From Pelargonium nanum (Eukaryota; Streptophyta; Magnoliopsida; Geraniales; Geraniaceae): a stretch of 29,260 bases of DNA. Shown here piece by piece: positions 20,480 to 29,260 of the stretch. Every line of letters begins with the position of its first letter. Within the stretch, counting starts at the first letter, position 1. The notes below the pieces were generated by a model. It had not been told where the DNA came from. It was given only the letters and a program-made list of their open reading frames with translations, and made no database searches. Location: positions 1 through 29,260 of the forward strand of contig JAYMTF010000846.1 of NCBI GenBank assembly GCA_036897485.1, written 5' to 3'. Position numbers and translations under genes: made by a program.

Positions 20480-22387
20480 ATGGAGTGTAACAGAGATGAG
20501 GCTGTCAGGGCTAAAGAAATCGCTGAGAGGAAGCTTACTGAAGGGGAATATTTGGGTTCAAAGAAATTTGTTCTCAAGGCCCAAAACTTGTATCCGGAAC
20601 TTGAGGGTCTATCTGACTTGTTGACAACCCTTGATGTGTACATATCTTCAGAGAATAAAATAGCCGGGGAAAGGGATTGGTACGGCATACTTGGCGTAAA
20701 CCCATGGGCTGATGAAGAGACGGTTAAGAAACAGTTTAGGAAGCTGGCGTTCGCTTTACACCCCGATAAAAACAAGTGCGTGGGTGCTGATGGTGCATTT
20801 AAACTGGTTTCCGAGGCTTGGAGTTTGTTATCCGATAAGTCAAAGAGATTAGCGTACAACCAGAAGAGGAACTCGAGGGTATTCCAACAGAAAGCTCCTA
20901 CCAATGGTGCAACATCGAATCCAAGGACTAGGGACAATAGCAGTCGGGTGGGTCCAACATTAGTTCCTTCGCCGCCCGCCTACCAGAGAACGAGTACATT
21001 TTGGACTTTATGTAATGGGTGCAAGACACATTACGAGTATCTCCGGGTGTATCTGAATCACACTCTCCTTTGCCCGAATTGTCAGGAGGCTTTTTTTGCT
21101 ACTGAGAGGGCTCCACCACCTAATGTTTTGAAGCCAACCAATGGCACAACATCAAACTCAAGGACTAGGGACAGTAGCAGTCGGGTGGGTCATCATAGCG
21201 AGTTTCCGTCATCTTCAACTGCTGGTCAAGCTCATGGTTATGCTTCTAATAGGACGAGTAGTTCTACAGATAAAGTAGATAAACAGTTGAAAAAGAGAAG
21301 AATTGGCGATGATCGCATGCATGGGAATGGAAGTTTTGTGGTGAATCAGACGGCATATGGACCAAGAAAGGGAAGCTCCGAAGGAGAAAGGATCTATGGG
21401 TTTTCTAATACTAACAATACGCTCAACAGCTCAAGAGAGCTGTCATTGTTTGAACTGCGAAGCATGTTGATGGACAAGTCTAAAATTGAACTTCGAAACA
21501 AACTCAAAGAGTGGAGGGCTGCAGATAAAGGGAAAGAGAATAAACTGCAAAACAGTTCAGTTAATGGCAATGAACGTGGTCAGACTCAGAACAAGAAAGG
21601 CGATAAAGAAGTTTCCAAACCAACATCCATGAATGTTCCAGATTCTGATTTTCACAATTTTGACATGGACCGAACTGAAAAATCCTTTGGAGATGACCAG
21701 GTATGGGCTGCTTATGATGATGATGATGGCATGCCTCGTTATTATGCTCGAATACACAAAGTTACGTCTTTGAGGCCATTTAGGATGAAATTCAGTTGGT
21801 TGAACTCAAGAAGCAACACTGAATTCAGCCCTTTAGACTGGACAGGCTCCGGTTTCTCGAAAACTTGTGGGGATTTCAGGGTTGGCAAGTACGAAAGCAT
21901 TGGATCGTTAAATTCTTTCTCGCATAAGGTTGAGTGGACAAAAGGCACACGAGGGGTCATCTGCATATACCCAAGAAAAGGCGATGTCTGGGCTCTTTAC
22001 AGAAACTGGTCTCCTGATTGGAATGAGCATACCCTAGACGAACTTGTACACAAATATGACATGGTGGAAGTGCTTGAGGACTACAACGAGGAACAGGGCG
22101 TCTCCGTTACTCCTCTTGTAAAGGTTGACGGTTTCCGGACAGTGTTTCGCAAGCATACAGACCCTCGTGAAATCAAGAAAATTCCTAAAGAAGAGATGTT
22201 CCGTTTGTCACATCAAGTCCCGAACTATCTACTTACTGGGGAAGAAGCTCCTAACGCTCCAAAGGGTTGCAGAGAGTTGGACCCTGCGGCTACTCCTTTG
22301 GAACTTCTTCAGGAAACAAGTGAAGCTTGCGAGGGTCGGAAGGTGAATGGTGGGAGAGCTTTGGATGAAACGCCGCAAAGTGCCTAA
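20480..22387 (+). CDS. J-domain protein with DUF3444, intronless coding region
   Basis: This encodes a 635-residue Hsp40-like co-chaperone of the plant-specific J/DUF3444 group. The N-terminal helical segment (1-65, MECNRDEAVRAKEIAERKL...) is typical of the family. The J domain is at 66-130, starting DWYGILGV, with HPDKNK at 94-99, so it should stimulate Hsp70 ATPase. A zinc-ribbon-like CNGC...CPNC pair is at 178-181 and 198-201. A charged, Ser-rich linker follows, with a candidate nuclear signal KKRRIGDD (271-278). DUF3444 runs from about 403 to 605 (DQVWAAYDDDDGMPRYYARI, SWLNSRS, GDVWALYRNWSPDW, YDMVEVLEDY, LSHQVPNYLLTGEE). No stop, gap or frameshift is seen. The start is the family-typical MECN. 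Its client proteins are unknown. Confidence 0.95.
   Translation: MECNRDEAVRAKEIAERKLTEGEYLGSKKFVLKAQNLYPELEGLSDLLTTLDVYISSENKIAGERDWYGILGVNPWADEETVKKQFRKLAFALHPDKNKCVGADGAFKLVSEAWSLLSDKSKRLAYNQKRNSRVFQQKAPTNGATSNPRTRDNSSRVGPTLVPSPPAYQRTSTFWTLCNGCKTHYEYLRVYLNHTLLCPNCQEAFFATERAPPPNVLKPTNGTTSNSRTRDSSSRVGHHSEFPSSSTAGQAHGYASNRTSSSTDKVDKQLKKRRIGDDRMHGNGSFVVNQTAYGPRKGSSEGERIYGFSNTNNTLNSSRELSLFELRSMLMDKSKIELRNKLKEWRAADKGKENKLQNSSVNGNERGQTQNKKGDKEVSKPTSMNVPDSDFHNFDMDRTEKSFGDDQVWAAYDDDDGMPRYYARIHKVTSLRPFRMKFSWLNSRSNTEFSPLDWTGSGFSKTCGDFRVGKYESIGSLNSFSHKVEWTKGTRGVICIYPRKGDVWALYRNWSPDWNEHTLDELVHKYDMVEVLEDYNEEQGVSVTPLVKVDGFRTVFRKHTDPREIKKIPKEEMFRLSHQVPNYLLTGEEAPNAPKGCRELDPAATPLELLQETSEACEGRKVNGGRALDETPQSA
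20897..21190 (+). repeat. Duplicated 19-residue segment flanking the zinc-ribbon-like region
   Basis: Codons 140-158 (20897-20953, PTNGATSNPRTRDNSSRVG) and 219-237 (21134-21190, PTNGTTSNSRTRDSSSRVG) are 16 of 19 identical, and the DNA is also closely similar. The copies bracket the CxxC...CxxC region exactly. Confidence 0.85.
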
Positions 22388-22850
22388 GAAAGGTAATGTA
22401 GATTCAAATTTCGATACTCAATAGTCCTTGGAAGCTAAGGAGTTAAGAGAATGTAGAGAACTGGAAATAAACAAAATGCGATGAAGAGATAATGGTGCAT
22501 AGTAACAAATTGAAGAAAGGCATATGGAAGTAGAATATGAAGACTGATGAAAGTATACCCATTTTGATGAGTTTTTGTTTCTTGAAACCAGACCTGGTGA
22601 ATTGTAAACAAAATTTTACTCTCTTTTTTTGTTTCTATGTGTGGCATAAATGGATGGATAGTGATGATCCATAGTTGGTGATTTTCTGTGACTATATATA
22701 GTGTTTGGACAGTAGAGTTTTTGATAGCAAAATGAAGTTAAGCTCCATTTTCTTGTTTAAGATGTGAAGCTTGTACATGGTTGCTTCTTGTGTCTTCTCT
22801 CTCAGCATTTTGATTCTCTGGTTTAGGGATGTGTTTCTTTAAGCATTTCA
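22388..22850 (+). other. 3' untranslated region of the J/DUF3444 gene (approximate)
   Basis: T-rich noncoding sequence follows the TAA stop. AATAAA occurs at 22466-22471. Transcription may continue to the T-rich stretches near 22800. The end is not determined. Confidence 0.4.
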
Positions 22851-25023
22851 GGGGACCAAAGCTAGAGTTGACAATTTAGATTTCGATTTGTGTTATAATA
22901 GGTGCGAAATTTAAGTAGTGCTACAAATGGGGTCTATGGTTTGCAGGCCACTGGTCCGACTTGAAGATATTGGAGTCGGGCCAGTAAATTTTTTTTTTTT
23001 TTTTCTTTTGGTGAATGAAATTGGAAGGAAGTGGAATGAGCTTACAGTCGAATGAGTTTATTTGAAGTAGTATGTTCGGATATAAAGAACCGGAAGAACT
23101 TACATATTTTTGAAAAATCAAAATAAAAAATATCCAGTGCGACGCTCTATTCCCATAAATTCATCGGGGTAAATGTTGGTGATATTTTAATGATATGTCA
23201 TATTATTGGTTTGACTTAATAACATGGTTTAGATGATATATTCATTTACACATAAATCATATAACATATAAGACAAATTATCATTTTAAATTATAACAAG
23301 CAATTTTGATTAAAAAAAAATCATAACAAGCAATTTTAAGTACAAAACCAAACATAGCAGAAACAAGCTATCTCATCTGCATCAATACCTCTTTCCAGTG
23401 AAAAAAATAAAAAACAATAAAAATATAAGGTAAATTTTTTATAAAGAAAAGTTCTAAGAGCAACTGCCCCCACACTCTTCTTCCTACTTCCGTCGTCTTT
23501 TAACCCAACCAAAATAAAAAGTAAATTTCATGTGTAAAATGTTTATATTCAGCCGACTCGATTAATTTATGCAATTCAAACTCGTAAAAAGATGAATCGA
23601 GAAACATCATACCGTATTTATTATGGTCCAACTAACTTACCAACTTAACAATTATTCGTCCACTCCCGCATCCCATTTCACCAACTTTCTCTACATCTCA
23701 TTTACTGTGCTTCACTATACGTAACTAACTTTTCCAACTTCCAACACATACATATGTATGACCTGAAAATTAACCGTTATAACGAGGATTGGGACATGCA
23801 TGCGTGCATGCAGGACTCCGACGACTCGTCGTAACAACAACAGCCACGTCACATATATCAGCATCAATGATCGAGCTCATTGTCGACGATTTCCACAGCA
23901 ATGGACGGTGGTCAACTGATAGTTGTGGGACCCAACCAGACTACGACCTTTCCTGCAAGTCAGGCAAGAAACTACAAGTGGTGATCTCCGAATGGTTGAT
24001 TACGAGCTAATAATGTGTCGAATCGTGTTCGTTTGAATGGTGTTGTGTCGTGTCAACACGATCCATTTTCTTTTTGTGTCAAATGTGTTGTGTGCTTGTT
24101 TGTACTCGTAAATTAAACATGTTGGAGTATATGTTCAGCCATTTAAAACGATTACTAAACGCATCGTGTCGGGTCATGCAACACAAAATCAACTTTCAAT
24201 ATTACATAAAATATATATTCGTCGCTTAAATTGACACGCTATTTTGTACATAATTTATCCCGCAAAATATGATATATTTATTCTATTCATATATAAAAAG
24301 TCAACAAAGGTTTTCATTCAATGGAGTGTCCAACTTACATTATTTAACAAATTTGTGTGATAAATGTCATATTTCGATTGATTAAAAAAACTAACATAAT
24401 TAAGGTTTAACTCTAATATCAAGGCAGTGTCCTTAATGTTAGGACTCATGCCCTATTGAAAGTTCCAACGCATTTGGGACATCTATACAATCAAAGACTT
24501 TTTTAAATAATAGAATGCAAATGAAAATTAAGAATGAGAATCAAGTTTATGATAAAATAGTCTAAGTATAGACAATATGATTTGAAATATCATTCTCATG
24601 TTATATGCTTCTTTCAAGTTTTGAACTTTGAATAATGTAATAATTAGGTTTTTACACACGAAATTTTTTCGAATACATTTACTTGTTATGTAAGAGCCGA
24701 AACGCCTTTATATCTAAATGTTGTTGTTCTCAAAATAAGTTGAAACTTTATGGGCCAAGCGAAAATGGCAAATGGGTCGAAAAATCTAGCTATAATCCAT
24801 GTTTATATACTAGATTTTCATGTTTTGAATCTGTTTCGAGTTACTTTAAAGAGTATTTTGTCTATTTAATACTTCAAAAAATATATAGTTTTTGCGCAAC
24901 ATGGTTCTTAGTGCTTTGATTTGGATATTTTTTCCGTATCTCGATGAACTAAAATTTACTCGGAAATCATTTTCTGGCTGTCTAGAAAATCAATATATAT
25001 TTATATGTGTGTGTATATATAAT
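22851..25023. other. Intergenic spacer with hAT debris
   Basis: No supportable gene. It holds a short hairpin followed by 16 T (22950-23004), a hAT-like relic near 24010-24260, AT-rich sequence, and a GC-richer island at 23790-24005 with a 73-codon reading frame of no recognised family. Confidence 0.45.
24008..24260. mobile_element. hAT-like MITE relic
   Basis: The words GTGTCGAATCGTGTTCG, GTCGTGTCAACACGATCC and CATCGTGTCGGGTCATG are characteristic of degenerate plant hAT-type MITEs. Neither terminal inverted repeats nor a target duplication could be recognised, so the borders are approximate. Confidence 0.35.
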
Positions 25024-25230
25024 CCGATCTCCGCGTTGGTTTCCAGTATGTAAATTTGCGAAGATCGGCTGGCTCGCAAACCCGATCTCCGCGTTGGTTT
25101 CCAGTTTGTAATTTTCCCTTTCATGGGCTGTTTCCTTTCCTCACGTTTCTTTCCCTTTTCTAAGGTGTATGTACTCGTGTTTCTTTTTTTTTGGAAATTT
25201 AATGAAAAGTACTTTTGTTGATAAAAAAAA
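25024..25230 (+). mobile_element. Retroposed fragment, possible LINE or other 3' end with A tail
   Basis: ATATAAT flanks the segment at 25017-25023 and 25231-25237. The segment ends in a TTGTTGATA then an A run (25223-25230), which fits target-primed reverse transcription of a truncated transcript. It contains two copies of a ~30-bp sequence starting CCGATCTCCGCGTTGGTTTC (25024 and 25083). The flanking repeat is short and AT-only, so the call is tentative. Confidence 0.45.
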
Positions 25231-25237
25231 ATATAAT

Positions 25238-27640
25238 ACTAGTGCAACCAATAACATGCAAGCACATTGTAGGTAACATCATGTGACCATAATAGAGAGA
25301 GACAAGACCATATATGCAGTTCATAGGAAGGAGTGGTTAATGAGAAGGAAGTTTCATGTTCTTTTTTCTGTTAATTTGTTGGGTCAAATTAGAGCAACCG
25401 ACCCTATAAAGATTAAAGTCCTCCTCCAATAATCTTCTGGGCAAACTTCGAGGTCTTCTACAACTAACCCAACCGACTTATTTGTATTCTCCAATCACTT
25501 TCCATGCATAGTTTGAGCATTTTAGTGTTACAATTAATGACAAACTTAAAATATCAACTTCTAAAAGGTTGATCTTATGTTCAAGATGGTGTGATTTGTT
25601 TTGGTATTTGTGTTCAAGAAAAGAGTGAAAGTCAAGTCGATTTGGCCATATAATAATTACCGATCGACATACCAATTAATATATGTTTCAATAGTAAACC
25701 GACTTAAACTGAAACAAGTTGATTAAGTTTTCTATCTTCTCCTTTTAGATCTATTTTTGAGTTGCATGAGCGCTTAACCTCCTACAGAGACAACTTCGTT
25801 TAAAAATGTTGCCATAAATCTTCTTTAAAGTTGTCCTTCTATGCTAGCTAGTTGTCATATTTTTAAAGGAGGAAACAGTGTTACCAAACAATGCTCGAGA
25901 TATCATTTATGATTTTAATAAGTTGAAAGATGAAGTTTTGTATGACTGTATAACTGTATGATCATTTACAAGTTCAATCATTCTTTTATTATTTGTTCAC
26001 TTGTTTTCTTGCACATTTTTTTTTTCTATTTTCAAAGTATCTAGATTTCAAACACAAATCTCATGCTCTTCAACATATGAATTATTTGCACATGTAGAAA
26101 AAGTAGTTAAAATGAAACCAAAATACTCATTATTAGATGGATGAAGTAATATTTTGAGTTTAGCTTGAACTTTATTTATTTTACATGCATGTATATGGAT
26201 GACTTATTTCATTTCTATTTGAGTCAATGGTCTTGCATGCATTTGGAATAATATATAGTTCTTTCTTGACCACTTCTTGATCACAACTTTGAAGAATCAA
26301 AGTCCCATGTATGACACATTAATATTCCATCCATAGACTATTTAAGGGTAGATACATCATTTGAGGAATAATCTAATATTTTCAAAAAAAATATTTTAGT
26401 TCAATTACATGAGTGTTAAACCAAAGCATACCATGATTACTAATTATAATTATTAGTTTATTATGATTAATCAACTACAAGGAAGGTGGAGTAGTTGGCC
26501 ATGCATAAGATGCCGGTCAATCCATACACCGTAAAAATTAAATATAAGTTTGATAACTAAAAATTTGAACGCGAATGAATAATCATGAAAAATATTAACT
26601 ATAAGTTATTTAAAATATTGTGCCGTCTAACTTGGAACATAAGTGAAAAATTATGTCACTCTTTTTTTTTAAAAGATTATGTCTCTTTTTTATTACACAC
26701 TAAATTTAAAATCTAACTTAAGAAATCAAAATTTCTCTCATGCACCTTATAGTCAAATTTTGCCTATTTTTCTTTTGAGAAAATAGAAGATAAAGATCTA
26801 TGAAAGAAGATGGAAGTATTGGGTGTAGTTAATATGCATGTGCTCTATGATTCCCTACTATATTTACAAGATCATCCTAGTCTTGCTCTCAATTTGTTGT
26901 TGACTATTGTATGCACTCAATCACTTTCTTTGAGATCTTTATATTATTAAACCTAGTGATTAATAGATTGAAAGATTTACATTGTTGTCTAATCAAAATG
27001 ATATGGTATTCCACACAAACATCTTTACACAAAAATAAAAATAAAACATACATGCTTTTTAAGGAAGATGTGTCAATCATGATATTAGATATTTTGGTGA
27101 GACAACCAAAGTGGTTACAAATCAATATCACGGATTAGTTTATACGTATAATATATATTATTAGTTTCTAATTATGCGAAAACAAGTTATTCATACTTAA
27201 ATTGTTAGATTTGTATATCAACGCACTGATCGCTATAATTAATTGTTTTTAAGCGTATTCAGCCTCAAAACCATTTATTATACAATTATAAAGCGCAACT
27301 TATACATATCTTAGCTACATTCATTTTTTTTTATTCCGACTCTAAAGTTAAACTGGAATGACAGAAAGACTAAAGACATTACATTGATATGTAGTTTTAT
27401 GTTTTCACTTATACGACCCATCAACACTTTCAATTTCTATATTTTATCGTGTAGCTTAATAACGTGTTGACCTCAGTTGAAATTAAAACCTTGATCGGAC
27501 TTTGCTCATTTGAAGAATTAATTTCAAAATACATTTAAAACACTTTATTTTTCCTCACAAATATAAGTGATGCGTTAAACAACAAAAATAAATTGAAAAA
27601 AAAAAGAGAAAGATTTAGAATATCACATGGCATTGTACAA
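25238..27640. other. Intergenic spacer, AT-rich
   Basis: No coding signature, terminal repeat or RNA gene was recognised on either strand. Reading frames here are short and of AT-biased, non-protein-like composition. Confidence 0.5.
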
Positions 27641-27682
27641 ACTTCCAAAACCTCCTTAAACCCTCTCCTCTGCCTTTTCTCC

Positions 27683-27690
27683 TATAAATA
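27683..27690 (+). promoter_or_regulatory. TATA box of a fourth gene
   Basis: TATAAATA lies about 30 bp before a CT-rich leader (27715 onward, with CTCTCTCTCTC at about 27767-27778), the usual layout of a strongly expressed plant promoter. Confidence 0.7.
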
Positions 27691-28025
27691 AGTCCTCTCT
27701 GCTTCTCGTTTCTCCTCCTCCCTCACACCTCTCGCATTTCTCTTCACATTTCTCTCAAGCTCAATCTCTCTCTCTCTCGATCCTTCTCAATCTATAGATC
27801 AATCTCAGCTCCATTTCAATCAATCTGCTCCAATCGAACGATTCAGAACCAGAATTCAAATTCACACGCAGGAAATCGATCGAAAAATCGAAATCGCAAC
27901 TCCGGTAAGCTGTTTTTGCTTGATGTTTCTACACTCTCTCTAAGATCTCTGCATGTTATTATTTCGAATCTCTGTTCGTAATGCTGTTCTCTTTCCAGAT
28001 CAATTCAGTTTTAATTCAATTTGTT

Positions 28026-28257
28026 TGAGTTCCGTACAAATGCCGATTTCTGGTGGTATATAATTGCGTATTGTTCTAATGTTCTTCACCTCGGTGAATG
28101 CTATTAACTTCCCGGCGAACGTGCCGTAGATCGCGATCTCCGGCGATCGGCTGGTTAGTTTTGAGTTCCGTACAAATGCCGATTTCTGTTTGATTTCTCT
28201 TAGTTTCCCGGCGATAGTGCCGCGCCGTAGATCTCAATCTCCGGCGAGTTTGATTGG
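28026..28257 (+). repeat. Tandem duplication in the fourth gene's leader intron
   Basis: Copies start at 28026 and 28162 with an identical stretch beginning TGAGTTCCGTACAAATGCCG. Further on both have TTCCCGGCGA, GTGCCG, CGTAGATC and ATCTCCGGCGA. The second copy is shorter, missing about 50 bp from its middle and gaining a CGCGCC-like insertion. Confidence 0.75.
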
Positions 28258-29206
28258 TGTTTCTCATTTTTTTGGTGCGTCTTCACCTCGGAAACCGCCA
28301 AACCGGTGGTTCAGTCTCTCGCCTCTTTTTTTAACCGCCATGTTTTGGTCTCTGATTTTCTAAATTTGAATTACTATAATAATTCGTTTTTTGAGAGCTG
28401 AAACGATTTGGAGCCAAACAAAAATTCAGTTGGTGTTCGTTTCAAAGAGGTCGCTACAGAGTCCGTCTCACGCGGGGCATGATTGCGTGAAACACGCGAT
28501 TTCTATCGGACTTGGTGCTTTCAATAGAAGCGATTGTGAGTGTGTTTCACGCGCCACTAAGTAGTTTGTTTTTTGGCTCGTGCGATTTTCGGTTACTTAG
28601 TGCTTTTTTAACTAAAAACGTATCAGAAATCTGTGGTATTTGGGCCGCAGACGTGTCTAGTTTAGGGCCCAGAAAAAGAATGGGTTTCGAGAATTGACCA
28701 AAGATGAGTCCAAAAACTATAACTTGAACCTGAAACCGTAATCACGAAATTAGTAAAGAAATATCGAGTTCAAGTTACTTCAAATAAACACGATAAATTT
28801 TACACGTAAAACTTAAAATTTACCTTCCTTATCCCTTGTATGATCATATTAAGTATTTCAAACTCGCACTGACAAAACTGACCCAAACCCTGCTAGAACC
28901 CGAACTATTGCATGTGGTAGTTTGTGGATCAGGGTACTACTGTTTACCAACTTTAGACTAGTTATTTCGCAGGTATCTAAAATTCAATTTAATTTCACTT
29001 GTTTCATCACATCAAATTTATTCTACAAAACATGTGATCCAATGTTTATCGATTTGAATCTGAACAAATTCAACCAAAAATACTGGTGGACACCTTTAGT
29101 TTGTAGTAGGGTCAACATGACTGACACATGTAATCACAATGGTAGGAGGTGCCAGGTGTATGGTGATGGATGTTAAAGTTAGTGGGGCCCACCTAAACAT
29201 AGAAAT

Positions 29207-29260
29207 AAGGTAAAAGATCCAATTTGGTCCCCAAACTTTAGTGTTTTGACTCAATTTAGT
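29207..29260. other. Possible start of a dispersed repeat at the window edge
   Basis: The words CCAATTTGGTCCCCAAACTT and TGACTCAATTTAGT resemble the ends of common plant non-autonomous DNA elements, as do words in the MITE at 171-463. The element would continue beyond the window, so neither type nor extent can be settled. Confidence 0.25.

Larger units (their letters stand above)
27715..29260 (+). other. Leader exon and partial leader intron of a gene running off the window
   Basis: The exon from about 27715 to 27904 has no ATG and ends CCG then GTAAGC, a strong donor. The intron then continues, probably to or past the window end; no convincing acceptor followed by a coding frame was found. 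A ~136-bp duplication (28026 and 28162) and an 11-bp inverted repeat (28485-28495 with 28542-28552) lie in it. The protein is not in the window, so the gene cannot be named. A noncoding RNA gene is a less likely alternative. Confidence 0.6.

Noticed and set aside
20443-20937. 164-codon open frame antisense to the J-domain coding region
   Set aside because: It mirrors the codons of the J/DUF3444 gene, has no recognisable domain, and open antisense frames are expected opposite such coding sequence.
22950-23004. Bacterial-type intrinsic terminator
   Set aside because: The sequence is plant nuclear DNA, where hairpin plus T run is not a Pol II termination signal.
26904-27138. Two overlapping 75-codon frames on opposite strands
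   Set aside because: Composition is that of AT-rich noncoding DNA and neither product resembles a known family.
25238-27640. Retrotransposon or viral remains in the large spacer
   Set aside because: No protease, reverse transcriptase, integrase or capsid-like motif and no terminal direct repeats could be recognised on either strand.
28076-28267. Arg-rich minus-strand frame in the fourth gene's leader intron
   Set aside because: It is the shadow of the duplicated CCGGCGA-rich intronic units and has no start context or homology to support it.

Overview
The window is nuclear DNA of a eudicot plant. The evidence is GT-AG introns in a very AT-rich background, CT-rich 5' leaders, tRNA-derived SINEs, hAT- and Mutator-type MITEs, and proteins of plant-only architecture (a PP2C closest to Arabidopsis PP2C 76, a TIGR01589 protein, and a J-domain/DUF3444 protein). 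The species cannot be fixed from sequence alone.

Layout. 1-1830 is intergenic and filled with small transposons: a MULE-type MITE with a 9-bp target duplication and two copies of one SINE family in opposite orientation. 1832-7980 is a plus-strand protein phosphatase 2C gene. It has a promoter duplication carrying a G-box, a noncoding leader exon, a leader intron holding three ~190-bp tandem repeats, eight coding exons and a reconstructed 362-residue protein. 7980-8950 is a spacer with a third, different SINE. 9249-14870 is a minus-strand gene of eight exons (seven coding) for a 326-residue TIGR01589-domain protein of unknown function. Its last intron holds a five-unit array built from Au-SINE-like fragments, followed directly by a hAT-type MITE. 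14990-18100 is an AT-rich spacer with a ~192-bp duplication. 18150-22850 is a plus-strand gene with a ~2.2-kb leader intron and an intronless coding region for a 635-residue J-domain/zinc-finger-like/DUF3444 protein. 22850-27640 is a spacer with a retroposed fragment and hAT debris. At 27683 a TATA box opens a fourth plus-strand gene, of which only the leader exon and part of the leader intron are present.

The genes are separate housekeeping or signalling loci, not an operon or cluster. Shared features are leader introns in all four genes, internal tandem duplications in three of those introns, and very short upstream ORFs in the three genes whose coding starts are visible. From memory, a PP2C and a J/DUF3444 gene are also neighbours in Arabidopsis (At5g53140 and At5g53150), which suggests conserved microsynteny. 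No rRNA, functional tRNA, CRISPR array, or recognisable LTR-type or viral element was seen. I did not find a convincing undescribed molecular system. The most unusual objects are the SINE-derived intronic array and the repeated leader introns.
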